A stretch of 43,146 bases of DNA from CAZKUB01 sp964592335 (GCA_964592335.1 CAZQEU010000005.1:1-43146), one strand, 5' to 3'; counted from the stretch's first letter, positions 15,397-23,971 are shown. Program-made: numbers and translations. Notes: generated from the letters alone by a model not told the origin.

Positions 15397-16107
15397 CTAC
15401 TTCCTCCCTGTCCTTTTAGCAGCTATACTTCCGACTTTTCTTCCAGGTGATGCACCACGTTTTACAGTATATGGTTTGCCAACATGCTGATGTCCACCAC
15501 CGCCATGTGGGTGGTTTACCGAGTTCATTGCAACTCCTCTGACAATTGGGTATTGTTTTCCACGTGTTTTCATTGCATGGTGTTTTTTACCTGCTTTTAA
15601 GAATGGTTTATCATCACGTCCGCCACCTGCTACAACACCAATTGTTGCTTTGCAGTTTGCTGAAATTGTTTTGAATCTGCCTGATGGTAACTGTATCACT
15701 GTTTTGTCTTTATTGTGGGTTACAACTGTTGCGTAGTTTCCACCAGCGCGTACTAGTTTACCTCCATCTCCTGGTTTTAACTCTATATTATATACAGGGG
15801 CTCCCTCAGGTATTGCTCTGAGTGTTAAAATGTTACCAACTTTCACGTCTTTTTTGCTGTCTGAAAGTTTTATTTTGTCCCCAATTTTTACTCCTTCAGG
15901 GGCAATAATTGATATTTTTTTATTATCAGCTGTTTTTATTTTTGCAATAGGTGCAGTTCTACCTGGGTCATGTATTATATCTTCTACAACACCTTCTTTG
16001 ATATCTTTGTCATGAGTGTATTTAATCGGGCCTTTGTATCTATGGCCAGGTGCATTGAATTTTGTTTTATTGCGCCCACGTCTCTGCTGAATAAGTCTTT
16101 TTCCCAT
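15397..16107 (-). CDS. rplB: 50S ribosomal protein uL2
   Basis: uL2, about 236 aa, at the peptidyl-transferase region. MGKRLIQQRRGRNKTKFNAP opens it, and the near-invariant segment AMNSVNHPHGGGGHQHVG contains the conserved histidine. The ATG at 16105-16107 is chosen because GAGGT lies 8 bases upstream. A TTG three codons earlier overlaps that site. Confidence 0.96.
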   Translation of the reverse strand: MGKRLIQQRRGRNKTKFNAPGHRYKGPIKYTHDKDIKEGVVEDIIHDPGRTAPIAKIKTADNKKISIIAPEGVKIGDKIKLSDSKKDVKVGNILTLRAIPEGAPVYNIELKPGDGGKLVRAGGNYATVVTHNKDKTVIQLPSGRFKTISANCKATIGVVAGGGRDDKPFLKAGKKHHAMKTRGKQYPIVRGVAMNSVNHPHGGGGHQHVGKPYTVKRGASPGRKVGSIAAKRTGRK

Positions 16108-16119
16108 ACTAATCAACCT

Positions 16120-16377
16120 CTAGAATATTCCAATCCTCATTCCAATATCTTCTGCTTTGTAATCCGGCATGAATGTAACTATTGCGTGTTTGCCTTTTTT
16201 TGTGACTCTTGTGTTTACGTTTTTTACTTTTACATCAAACATCTTTTCAACAGCTTCTTTGATTATTTTTTTATTTGAAGTTCTTCTCACAACAAACTCA
16301 ATTGCGTTGTTTTTATCCATGAAATTCATGGTTTTTTCAGTTACAAAAGGATGCAGTATAATACTGTAAGGATCCAT
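16120..16377 (-). CDS. rplW: 50S ribosomal protein uL23
   Basis: uL23, 85 aa, at the exit of the peptide tunnel. MDPYSIILHPFVTEKTMNFM and KIIKEAVEKMFDVKVKNVNT are characteristic, and length is normal. The ATG shares a base with the uL4 stop, with GGAGGT just upstream. Confidence 0.97.
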   Translation of the reverse strand: MDPYSIILHPFVTEKTMNFMDKNNAIEFVVRRTSNKKIIKEAVEKMFDVKVKNVNTRVTKKGKHAIVTFMPDYKAEDIGMRIGIF

Positions 16378-17138
16378 TATTTACCTCCTCCTATTTCACT
16401 GATAGCTGATTTAGTAAAAATCGTAAGTCTTCCAGGGTCTCCACCTGGTGCTAAATATTCGACATTGATATCTTTTGGTTTTATGACATCGACACCTGTA
16501 AGATTTCTTGAACTTTTCTGTAATTCATCGTTTGTTGTGACAATCAACAATGATTTTGGTGTTCTATATCTTCGTCCGCGCATTTTGCCTTTTCCAGCTC
16601 GTATATGTTTGCCATTTGTTGCTCTTAGTATGTCATCATACACTCCGATTTTATCAAGTGCATCTATTAGATCCTTGGTTTTTTTGATTTTATCAAATTT
16701 ATCATCAACAATAATTGGTAGTGTACATTTATCATCAAATTTATGACCGCGTTTTGTAACAATCTCTTTTTTTGCTGTGGCAGCTATCGCTGAATTTTTC
16801 GCAAGTTGTTTTTCTTTTTTATTGATTTTTTCAGACCAGTTACGCGCTGTTTTTGGAGGGTGTGCACGTCTTCCACCGACAACACATGGTGCAAGTGCTC
16901 CACGTTGCCCTTGTGTAAGTCGAGGTACACGACTCATGCCACGGCCTTTTCCAGCAGATGCAGTTGCATGTTTGCATCCTGCTCTTGGATCAGATCCATA
17001 TGCTTGTCTTTTGTTGGAATGAATAGCATTAAATGTTTTTCTAATTGTATCTGGACGAAATGGTGTTTCAAAAACTTCTGGGAGTTTTATTTCACCAGAT
17101 GATTTTCCGTCTTTTCCATAAACATTTGTCTTAGTCAT
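16377..17138 (-). CDS. rplD: 50S ribosomal protein uL4
   Basis: Archaeal uL4, 253 aa. Seen: VFETPFRPDTIRKTFNAIHS, the tunnel loop region (GKGRGMSRVPRLTQGQRGAL, then GGRRAHPPK) and the C-terminal APGGDPGRLTIFTKSAI. It begins 2 bases after the uL3 stop. uL4 is the autoregulator of the homologous bacterial operon; whether the long leader here serves a similar purpose is not known. Confidence 0.97.
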   Translation of the reverse strand: MTKTNVYGKDGKSSGEIKLPEVFETPFRPDTIRKTFNAIHSNKRQAYGSDPRAGCKHATASAGKGRGMSRVPRLTQGQRGALAPCVVGGRRAHPPKTARNWSEKINKKEKQLAKNSAIAATAKKEIVTKRGHKFDDKCTLPIIVDDKFDKIKKTKDLIDALDKIGVYDDILRATNGKHIRAGKGKMRGRRYRTPKSLLIVTTNDELQKSSRNLTGVDVIKPKDINVEYLAPGGDPGRLTIFTKSAISEIGGGK

Positions 17139-17140
17139 TT

Positions 17141-18133
17141 TTATACACCTTGTTTGCTAGTTGTTGAAATATATGTTATCTCTGGTTTTTTTATTTCTAC
17201 ACCACGTTTGTATCTAACAGCGTCACGCAGGCTAATAAGTCTCTTTGCAGGTCCAGGTATCGAACCATGAAGAATAATATATTGATTTTTTATAACGCCA
17301 TAATGTGGAAAACCACCTGAGGGAGTTATTTCCTCTCCATTGTCTCCTATTTTTAGAATACGTTTATTGTACTCTGTTCTCTGATGATAACCCATTTGAC
17401 CTGCTTGCGGTACTGTTTGTTGAATCCAGTTAGGATGCCAGCTACCTGCTGTCCCTATCATACGTCTATGTTTGCTGTTTTTATGGGTGAGTAGTTTTAC
17501 TCCCCATCTTTTAACATGTCCTTGAAATCCTTTCCCTTTGGTAATGGCTATTGTATCAATCATATCTCCTTCTCTTAGTGTATCTCCGATTTTTACTTCT
17601 TTGCCGATTATTTCTTTTGCGTATTTGATTTGTTCTTCTATGCTTCCACCAGCTATTCTGAACTCGCGGACTTCAGGAGCTTTTTTTGGTACACCTGTTA
17701 CAAGTTTTGGTTGAGTATATATTATAACTCTTATCTCATCTGCTTCTTTTGCAAAATCCCAGTTTTTCTTTTTTTGTTTTTTTGCAAGAGGAAGTTTTTT
17801 TGATAGTTCAGAGTCAAGTTTTTTAGCCCAAATCTCACCTATCGTTTGTAACCCTTTGTATCCTTCTTTATATGCTCTTACTGCAGCTATCTTTATTGGT
17901 GGTGTTTCTACAACTGATACCGGCATTACTACTTCTTTACCTGATGTTGTAGAAGTTGGTCGATAGTCAACAACAAAAGCATGTGTCATTCCTGCTTTGT
18001 AACCTACGAATCCTTGTATTTTTGGTTTTTCTCCACCATTAGGCCAGCTTTTTATATGTGCTGTTTGTTGTCTGGCTCTTTTGCGTGGCGAAAAGCCCAT
18101 AGATCCTCTTCTTGGATGATGTCTCTCAGGCAT
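17141..18133 (-). CDS. rplC: 50S ribosomal protein uL3
   Basis: uL3, 330 aa, archaeal length. It begins MPERHHPRRGSMGFSPRKRA, a typical archaeal opening, and contains GKGFQGHVKRWGVKLLTHKN and GTAGSWHPNWIQQTVPQAGQ with the peptidyl-transferase loop. It is the first gene of the 23-gene cluster. GAGGG lies 6 bases before the ATG. A probable TATA box at 18321-18330 would give a leader of about 165 bases. Confidence 0.97.
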   Translation of the reverse strand: MPERHHPRRGSMGFSPRKRARQQTAHIKSWPNGGEKPKIQGFVGYKAGMTHAFVVDYRPTSTTSGKEVVMPVSVVETPPIKIAAVRAYKEGYKGLQTIGEIWAKKLDSELSKKLPLAKKQKKKNWDFAKEADEIRVIIYTQPKLVTGVPKKAPEVREFRIAGGSIEEQIKYAKEIIGKEVKIGDTLREGDMIDTIAITKGKGFQGHVKRWGVKLLTHKNSKHRRMIGTAGSWHPNWIQQTVPQAGQMGYHQRTEYNKRILKIGDNGEEITPSGGFPHYGVIKNQYIILHGSIPGPAKRLISLRDAVRYKRGVEIKKPEITYISTTSKQGV

Positions 18134-18330
18134 AACATACCCTCTTCTATTCTAAATTTTGTTTTGCTAAATCTTAAAGATTTATGACGTCACTTATTTT
18201 CCTCAAACCGTGACATTTCACAAAAAGCCAAAATTCTTAGGAGGCTTATTTGATTCAGGGTTTCTCAAGGAATTGCCCCAGATCTGTCTGGTATGAGTAA
18301 GGAATGCCATATTGGAATGCTATATATAAA
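18134..18330 (-). promoter_or_regulatory. Promoter and long leader of the uL3-uL30 ribosomal cluster
   Basis: On the minus strand a strong TATA box, TTTATATATA (18321-18330), predicts transcription start near 18298. The leader of about 165 bases holds a small hairpin at 18278-18291 (arms CCAGA/TCTGG, 4-base loop), the palindrome TGACGTCA (18185-18192) and the ribosome-binding site GAGGG. A weaker AT box near 18175-18185 could give a shorter transcript. No open reading frame of note lies here. Confidence 0.5.
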
Positions 18331-18380
18331 CTTTGTTATTGTTTTATAGAAGAGTTCATGTAAAATATTTCCTAATTTTT

Positions 18381-18848
18381 TTAGAATAGTTTTGGAATAA
18401 TGCGGTATGGTGTTTTTTTCATGAATTTTTTGTATTCTTTTCCATATTGTCTGATTAATAATTTTTCTTCATCAATTATGCTCCATATCATCAATGGTAT
18501 TGAAAGTCCTGCAATTAATAATGCGGCTGTTGAGTAAAAGAAAAAGGCTAGGCCAAAATTAACAATCAGTACTGAGGTATAATGAGGATGTCGAATATAT
18601 TTGAATATTCCATCTGTTACTAATTGACCTTTGTATGTTTTTGTCCAGTGTATCTCCCATTTGAAGTAGACAAATGCTCCTAATAAAAACACAAAAATTC
18701 CAATGATTATGCTAAAAATCAGGTTCGTTGGGATTTTCCACACTCCAAAAATACTGGTCATAGGCCCAATCATTATGATTAGGAGAGTGGGAGCGTAATG
18801 TGCGATAAAAAGTGCCCTTAAGTTTCTTGGTGGTTTATATTTTAGCAT
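18381..18848 (-). CDS. Isoprenylcysteine carboxyl methyltransferase-family membrane protein
   Basis: A 155-aa polytopic protein of the ICMT/PEMT fold, which methylates isoprenyl, lipid or other substrates with S-adenosylmethionine at the membrane. The signature VTDGIFKYIRHPHYTSVL (about 84-101) and the C-terminal DEEKLLIRQYGKEYKKFMKK (about 125-144), ending before a conserved R-x-x-P, match the SAM-binding motif. About four hydrophobic helices are seen. The substrate is not predictable. The start lies 14 bases inside the end of the upstream ATPase gene, so the two are translationally coupled. Confidence 0.8.
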   Translation of the reverse strand: MLKYKPPRNLRALFIAHYAPTLLIIMIGPMTSIFGVWKIPTNLIFSIIIGIFVFLLGAFVYFKWEIHWTKTYKGQLVTDGIFKYIRHPHYTSVLIVNFGLAFFFYSTAALLIAGLSIPLMIWSIIDEEKLLIRQYGKEYKKFMKKTPYRIIPKLF

Positions 18849-19605
18849 GCTGTGCCATTTGTATATTAGATTTTATTTTGATTCCACCTGACTCGATGCT
18901 CATGTCTTGTGGTTTTAATGTGTGCCTTGTTCCTCTCATTTTTAATATCGAAAGTTTTCTTCTATCCATAGTTGTATCTAGACTTAGTTTTATTACAGCA
19001 TCTGCGAGAAACTCTGAAATCCCATCTCTTGATAAAAGTGTTGATCCTGCGGGTAGCTCTGATGTAACTACAGAAGTACAATTGGATGATTCTAAAGCAT
19101 TCATAATGTATCTTAGATGAAGTCTTCTTGTCGGAAGGCCAACATTTGAGGGATAATCTTTTGGACTTGCAACATCTGTGTCAACATCAAAGTCTTCTGG
19201 ATTTCTCATAACAATAGGCATCTCTGATAGAGGTGTTATTGAGTCAAGTACTACTCTATCATATTCTCCCGATAGTATTTCGTTTGTCATCGACTCATAT
19301 ATAAATTTTTTATTTAGATTTAAAAACTTGAATTTAACTAAACCTTGCCCAATATACGGATCAAAATCAATGCCTAGTTCTTTTGCTTGCTCTATTAATC
19401 CTTCTGATTTTTTGTCAAGAGTTAAAAATAGGCTTTTTTCACCATTTTTAGCACCTTCCCATATAAATTGGAAACAAAAAATACTTTTTCCTCCGCCAGG
19501 TGGTCCCGATACAAGAGTTATTGATTTTTTTGGGAATCCGCCTTGTATTATATTATCTAAACCCTCAATACCTGTTTTAATTCTCTCCATATCTATTTTT
19601 CCCAT
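18835..19605 (-). CDS. KaiC/RadA-like RecA-superfamily ATPase
   Basis: A 256-aa single-domain P-loop ATPase of the archaeal KaiC-like group. It starts IKTGIEGLDNIIQGGFPKKS, the usual KaiC opening, with Walker A GPPGGGKS (34-41) and Walker B DRVVLDSI around Asp121. The C-terminal KLSILKMRGTRHTLKPQDMS is the typical KaiC ending. There is no second domain and no circadian partners (KaiA/KaiB). These proteins are often signalling or regulatory ATPases in archaea. The ATG at 19603 is used; a second ATG five codons in is possible. It overlaps the methyltransferase gene by 14 bases. Confidence 0.85.
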   Translation of the reverse strand: MGKIDMERIKTGIEGLDNIIQGGFPKKSITLVSGPPGGGKSIFCFQFIWEGAKNGEKSLFLTLDKKSEGLIEQAKELGIDFDPYIGQGLVKFKFLNLNKKFIYESMTNEILSGEYDRVVLDSITPLSEMPIVMRNPEDFDVDTDVASPKDYPSNVGLPTRRLHLRYIMNALESSNCTSVVTSELPAGSTLLSRDGISEFLADAVIKLSLDTTMDRRKLSILKMRGTRHTLKPQDMSIESGGIKIKSNIQMAQHAKI

Positions 19606-19644
19606 CCTTTATTGATTTTTTAAACTTATTTTATTACATATACG

Positions 19645-19662
19645 ATATACTGCTCAGTATAT
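19645..19662. promoter_or_regulatory. 18-bp inverted repeat overlapping the KaiC-like gene promoter
   Basis: ATATACTG-CT-CAGTATAT is a perfect 8-bp inverted repeat with a 2-bp centre, 40 bp upstream of the minus-strand ATPase start. It overlaps the only convincing TATA-like sequence for that gene, so a dimeric repressor bound here could block the promoter. No regulator has been identified. Confidence 0.4.
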
Positions 19663-19735
19663 ATTATTTTATCCTTTATTGGTTTTTTTGTTTAAAAACC
19701 TGGTTTTTTATTAAAATGGACATAAATGTATAGAA

Positions 19736-19747
19736 ATATTTATATAG
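19736..19747 (+). promoter_or_regulatory. TATA box for the 75-aa gene
   Basis: ATATTTATATAG is a good archaeal TATA box. It would place transcription start near 19768, about 32 bases before the ATG at 19800, leaving the AGGTGG ribosome-binding site (19790-19795) in the leader. A GGTTTTT/AAAAACC hairpin lies just upstream at 19681-19700. Confidence 0.5.
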
Positions 19748-19799
19748 TTAGCAAAATAGAATTATTATTGGAAAAATATAATAAAAATCAGGTGGTCAT

Positions 19800-20027
19800 A
19801 TGAATAACAACAATGTACATATCTGGATCTGGCTTCAAAACGGAAAACTCACTAAAGCAATTCTTAATTCTGATGAAGGAGTAATAAGGATTTATGATGA
19901 AGATGATAACCTGGTTTTAAAGAGAACAGGCCTTAATAAAAACCAGGTAAAACAGATTGAAACCTGTATAATAAAATATGGTGCCAAAAAACTTGATAAA
20001 CACGCAGAACCCTTCAAATTTTTATAA
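19800..20027 (+). CDS. Small orphan protein (75 aa)
   Basis: A 75-aa soluble protein with no recognised domain. The N-terminal half looks beta-rich (VHIWIWLQNGKLTKAIL, VIRIYDEDDNLVLKRTG) and the rest helical (KNQVKQIETCIIKYGAKKL). It has a good TATA box and AGGTGG ribosome-binding site, so it is probably real. It sits between two KaiC-like ATPase genes, divergent from one and convergent with the other, ending 5 bases before the stop of the latter. A link to these ATPases is only suggested by position. Confidence 0.6.
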   Translation: MNNNNVHIWIWLQNGKLTKAILNSDEGVIRIYDEDDNLVLKRTGLNKNQVKQIETCIIKYGAKKLDKHAEPFKFL

Positions 20028-20032
20028 TCTTT

Positions 20033-20815
20033 TTATTCTAAAGACACGGTTTTATCAGGACTTACTTTGATTCCTTTTTCAGTGATTTGCATTAAAACTA
20101 TTTTTTTCTTATGTTGACTATATCTCATTTTTAAAACTTCAATTGCATTTTCACGCTTATTTTCTTTTTTTATGTTGTATAGTACAATTATTCCATCTGC
20201 AAGAAATTCTTCTATTCCTGTTTCACTATATCTCGTAGGTATAGGGTCAGTCTCGGTTATAAGAAAACTTGTAGAGCCTGTTTCTTCAAAAAAACTGAAA
20301 AGCTGCTGCAAATAAACTCTATAGTTTTTATCCTTTGTAACAGATGCTGCGATAATCGCTGTTAATGAATCGACTACTATTACTTCTGGGTCAAAGTTTT
20401 TTGGAATTACTAATGGTTTGATCTTATATGATAGCTCAGTTGCCGAACCTGATCCTCCAATTGATCCAAATTTCATTCTAAGAATATCCAATGGATTTAC
20501 TTTTTGAATTAGAAGTTTTCCCTCTTCTAGATATTTTTTTACATCCCATCCAAAAGAATCCATACTTTTTATGATGCGATCCTTGCTTTCTTCAAAACTT
20601 ACATACATGCAGTTTTTACCATTTGAAACTAAATTATAGCATATTTGCCTGCACAATGTACTCTTACCGGTTCCAGGTCCACCAGCAACAAGTATTGAAT
20701 TTCCTTGAGGTATTCCTTTTTCTTTGAATAACTCATCGAATCCAGAGATTTCTGTTTTTAGAATTTTTTCTTTTTCTGTTTTTTTTTCTTCCATTATATA
20801 TTCGCTCTTAGGCAT
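20033..20815 (-). CDS. KaiC/RadA-like RecA-superfamily ATPase (second copy)
   Basis: About 260 aa, one P-loop domain: Walker A GGPGTGKS (45-52), Walker B DPEVIVVDSL around Asp149, and the KaiC-type C-terminus (AIEVLKMRYSQHKKKIVLMQ). FEESKDRIIKSMDSFGWDVK is a typical KaiC segment after strand 2. It is only distantly similar to the other ATPase in this region. The ATG at 20813-20815 is preferred over an upstream TTG because a TATA-like AATATATAA at about 20859-20868 would put transcription start downstream of that TTG. It lies just downstream of a pilin-like gene. Confidence 0.82.
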   Translation of the reverse strand: MPKSEYIMEEKKTEKEKILKTEISGFDELFKEKGIPQGNSILVAGGPGTGKSTLCRQICYNLVSNGKNCMYVSFEESKDRIIKSMDSFGWDVKKYLEEGKLLIQKVNPLDILRMKFGSIGGSGSATELSYKIKPLVIPKNFDPEVIVVDSLTAIIAASVTKDKNYRVYLQQLFSFFEETGSTSFLITETDPIPTRYSETGIEEFLADGIIVLYNIKKENKRENAIEVLKMRYSQHKKKIVLMQITEKGIKVSPDKTVSLE

Positions 20816-20883
20816 ATCATAACTCTTTATTTCAAATATTTGGTATTTCAAAACAAAGTTATATATTTTCCCGGTTATCTTTT

Positions 20884-21810
20884 TTAATTAACAACCCCTG
20901 GACCTATTTGAGCACCTAGTTCTACTATTGTAAATTCTACATCAATTTCTTTTGTCCCAGGTGTAATTTCAATTCTTGTTGGGTTTGAAGGGTTATCTGG
21001 GTCAACATTTATATATCCATTATCGTAATATTCCCATAAAATTCCTGAATCATCAGCAATTAAGGTTTGATTCCAGGCGTTAATATATTCTGTATTTATA
21101 CGAATCCATTCAATATCTGGTTCAGAATGAGTATAGCTTCTTGTATAATTTGTTCTTATATATGTATCATCAATCATTGTTGCTGACACATTTTTACTTG
21201 GTTTGCTTATAAAAATAGGTATTGAATAGATGAAATTAATTGAATTTGAATTATTCTCAGCTATTATAGGAGGTGCTACCTTCATGGTTTCTCCATCTGA
21301 TTGTTTTAGTACAACGCCTCCTCCTTCGAGTATATAACTTAGAGAGCTTCCTTCTAGGTAATAATGATTATACGAATTATATTTAATCGAAGTAAGATGT
21401 ATCCCATCATCAAAATCATTAACTCCAGGTATTGAAACTGCAGGCAAAATTTCTATTTTGCTTTCTGTAGCACTTTTATCAACTATTTCCACATTTCCTA
21501 GAGCCCAGGATGTTACAAAATAGGATAGTTTATCACTTCCAAGAGTTATCGGTGATGAGATTGGGGAATATGCAATTGCTTGATCTGATTGAAGTACTCC
21601 CATCATAGACTGTATCTCAACAGTTGACTTAAGCTGCGAAAACTGATTTGCCACTTTATCCATATGCTCTGATTCTCTCTGCTCCATTATATCAGGGATA
21701 TAATAGAGTTGTATCGTAGAAAGTATCATTGCAACTAAACCAATTAAAAGAAGTGCTTCTAGCACACCTGCAAGTGCATGATTATTTTTTATGAAAATTC
21801 TTTTTTTCAT
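20884..21810 (-). CDS. Pilin-like exported protein
   Basis: A 308-aa protein with a short basic N-terminus (KKRIFIKNNHALAG) directly followed by one hydrophobic helix (about 16-36), as in archaeal type IV prepilin or archaellin-like proteins, then a Glu-rich helix (DIMEQRESEHMDKVANQF) and a beta-rich, Asn/Ser-rich ectodomain. The family name is not certain. GGAG lies 2 bases before the ATG, and TATA-like CTATATATAATA lies near 21838-21850. It may be a minor pilin or an orphan surface protein anchored by the same pathway. Confidence 0.65.
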   Translation of the reverse strand: MKKRIFIKNNHALAGVLEALLLIGLVAMILSTIQLYYIPDIMEQRESEHMDKVANQFSQLKSTVEIQSMMGVLQSDQAIAYSPISSPITLGSDKLSYFVTSWALGNVEIVDKSATESKIEILPAVSIPGVNDFDDGIHLTSIKYNSYNHYYLEGSSLSYILEGGGVVLKQSDGETMKVAPPIIAENNSNSINFIYSIPIFISKPSKNVSATMIDDTYIRTNYTRSYTHSEPDIEWIRINTEYINAWNQTLIADDSGILWEYYDNGYINVDPDNPSNPTRIEITPGTKEIDVEFTIVELGAQIGPGVVN

Positions 21811-21973
21811 CTCTCCACTTACACCCTCAACACTTATTATATATAGATTCTACACTTTATATTTTTCTTATAATTATAACAAAATGTATTTTTACCTATT
21901 TGAATAAATTTAAAGAGGGTTAACTTATTCATTTTCTAAAAAACTTACCATGGATGCAGGTTTATTTTTGCAA

Positions 21974-21995
21974 ATACAATTGTCAACAATTGTAT
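21974..21995. repeat. Inverted repeat at the 3' end of the WD40 gene
   Basis: ATACAATTG-TCAA-CAATTGTAT: two perfect 9-bp arms with a 4-base loop, overlapping the last codons and stop of the WD40 lipoprotein gene. On the plus strand it is followed by a T7 run. On the transcribed minus strand it could form a 3'-end hairpin protecting the mRNA. Confidence 0.45.
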
Positions 21996-23068
21996 ATTTT
22001 TTTGTAGAATAAGATTAATGCAATGGCAAATAATATAATAAACAGTTCAAAACCAGGAGTTTGATATTCTTTTGTTTTCATTGATGATAATAATTCGCTT
22101 GTTTGCGCATCATATACTTTTATTATACCCTCTAGCCCACCTGTTGCAATCTTTTCTCCATTAGTTGACCAATCAACAGAAATACAGTTGCTATCTGAAA
22201 TTTCTTTTATTTTTTCGCCATTTGATACATTCCATATTTCAACTTTTGGGCCACAGACTATGAATCTTTCGTTATTTGGAGAAAAAGCAATAGCGTTATT
22301 ATATCCATTAGAGGTAATGTTTTTTTGATAGATAATAGAGCCGTTTTTTGAATCTATTATATAGATAAGCAAACATCGGTCATCATATAAACCACCGATT
22401 CCGATAGAATCACTGTTTTGAGACCAAGAGAAAATAGGATTAAACAAGAATGCCTCTGGATTATCACATTCCTTTGGGATAACAAAATCAAAAAGTAAAG
22501 ATACATTTTCAGATTCTATATCAACAACTTTTAGGAACATATTAGGCAAGTACAGATGAGATTGGTGATAACTTGAAAAGGAATAATAAATAATTTCATT
22601 GCCATCTGGTGAAATTATAATAGAACGTACCTCATCATTGATTGAAAAATTTTTTATTAAAGAGTAATTTGAGGTGTCATAAATATAAACATTATACGAA
22701 CTTCCTTGAGAATTGTCGATTGAAATGAATTTTTTTCCATTATGAGACCAATCAAAAATACTTCCTGAATAATTAGCTACAAGTTCCATTGTTGAAACTT
22801 CTCTAATCTGACCATTGTTGGCTAAATAATTGCCTGTTGGTGACCAACTATAAGCCCAACCCTTGTAATAATTTTCAACTGGTAATTCTGTTCCAGAGGA
22901 TACATTCCAAAATTGAATAGATTCTCCATCATTTGAAATTAAGTAATCTCCCTCAGGAGAAATATATATTTCATAAACAGCCCGAGAGATGTATCCTCCA
23001 AGACAACCGCTTAAGATAGTCATTATCAACAAAAAAGAGATAATTGGAATTAATATTTTTATTTTCAT
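21983..23068 (-). CDS. WD40-repeat lipoprotein
   Basis: A 361-aa exported beta-propeller. The lipobox ILSGC ends the signal sequence (Cys22, predicted lipid anchor). Blades follow with SPEGDYLISNDGESIQFWNV, SWSPTGNYLANNG, SPDGNEIIYYSFSS, AFSPNNERFIVCGPKVEIWN and WSTNGEKIATGGLEGIIKVY. A C-terminal transmembrane helix (about 340-357) is also present, so the protein may be anchored at both ends. It probably binds a surface partner. It lies downstream of copy 1 of a shared promoter-like element. Confidence 0.75.
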   Translation of the reverse strand: MKIKILIPIISFLLIMTILSGCLGGYISRAVYEIYISPEGDYLISNDGESIQFWNVSSGTELPVENYYKGWAYSWSPTGNYLANNGQIREVSTMELVANYSGSIFDWSHNGKKFISIDNSQGSSYNVYIYDTSNYSLIKNFSINDEVRSIIISPDGNEIIYYSFSSYHQSHLYLPNMFLKVVDIESENVSLLFDFVIPKECDNPEAFLFNPIFSWSQNSDSIGIGGLYDDRCLLIYIIDSKNGSIIYQKNITSNGYNNAIAFSPNNERFIVCGPKVEIWNVSNGEKIKEISDSNCISVDWSTNGEKIATGGLEGIIKVYDAQTSELLSSMKTKEYQTPGFELFIILFAIALILFYKKIYNC

Positions 23069-23132
23069 CCTTTTTACCTTCTACTCTAAAATAAACTAAT
23101 TGCTCATAACTTTATTCTTTTTATAAAAACAT

Positions 23133-23205
23133 GAGGAAAATAGATATAACAGCACGCAAGCAGTCCTTTTTCTAAATATACTAGCATCGATGAGGGGTAT
23201 ATTTT
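23133..23205 (-). repeat. Promoter-like element, copy 1 (before WD40 lipoprotein gene)
   Basis: One of three related intergenic elements. On the minus strand it reads TATTTAGAAAAAGGACTGC, then GTGCTGTTATATCTATTTTC. The TTATATCTATTTT part is a TATA box that would start transcription near 23115, about 47 bases before the WD40 ATG. It resembles copy 2 over about 73 bp, at roughly 80% identity counted by eye. Confidence 0.6.
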
Positions 23206-23206
23206 A

Positions 23207-23971
23207 TTATTTCTTTTTTCTTTTCGATATCCTAAGAACAATTATCACAATAACTATTACTATCAATAAAATTATTATAATTGAAATAATACATATTGAA
23301 GAGAACCATGCGATTAGTTCCGTATCTGCACAATTTGCAATAGTTACTTCTTGTAAATCAGACATTTGGTAACCATTTGCTTCTGCAAAAATCAAATATT
23401 CATAATAAAAAGGAGGAGATGGGAAAAAAGGTTTCACAGTTGTGTTTTCTATTGAAAAAATTACTTTTCCGTTAGATGTTCTTTCAAATCCTCCTTCAAC
23501 ATTGCTCTGAGAAATTATTGTTACATTTGCCCCATCTATAAGATTTCCATATTCATCTTTAACTGTAATTAAGATTTCATTCTCATAACTATCTCCTCGT
23601 TTATTTCCAGATATATTCAAATATAATTTAGGAAAGTCAATTATTGTGATATTTAAAAAATATGATTCATATCCCTCTTTTGTAATGTTAATCTGATAAA
23701 TATCTGTTTTTGGTATATCTATATAGCAATAGCTGCATTTCCCGGTTTCATTTGTTTTTAAGTCTGTTGAAATAAAGTTTGATAAAATTGTAGCATTATT
23801 GATGCCATTTTGAGTTGTATTATCCTTAATTGTTAGTTCCAGACATTCACCTTCATTGTATTGCTGAGGCGCAATCACATCAAGTTTTTTGAGAGAATCT
23901 GCATTAACTGATGTAATTAAAAAAGAAGATAATAAAATGCATAAAATAAAAATAATAATTGTTTTTTTCAT
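23207..23971 (-). CDS. Exported protein with Ig/carboxypeptidase-regulatory-like domains and C-terminal anchor
   Basis: About 254 aa: signal peptide (MKKTIIIFILCILLSSFLIT, cleavage near VNADS), two beta-sandwich modules of the kind used for surface-protein stalks (NITKEGYESYFLNITII; ILITVKDEYGNLIDGANVTI) and one transmembrane helix near the C-terminus (about 219-246) with an RKKK stop-transfer. The ATG at 23969-23971 has GGAG upstream. A longer reading from 24037 lacks such a site and hides the signal peptide. Ligand unknown. It is preceded by copy 2 of the shared element. Confidence 0.7.
   Translation of the reverse strand: MKKTIIIFILCILLSSFLITSVNADSLKKLDVIAPQQYNEGECLELTIKDNTTQNGINNATILSNFISTDLKTNETGKCSYCYIDIPKTDIYQINITKEGYESYFLNITIIDFPKLYLNISGNKRGDSYENEILITVKDEYGNLIDGANVTIISQSNVEGGFERTSNGKVIFSIENTTVKPFFPSPPFYYEYLIFAEANGYQMSDLQEVTIANCADTELIAWFSSICIISIIIILLIVIVIVIIVLRISKRKKK

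Noticed and set aside
18185..18192. TGACGTCA palindrome in the uL3 leader as a specific regulator site
   Set aside because: An 8-bp palindrome is expected by chance in this much sequence, and nothing else supports it.
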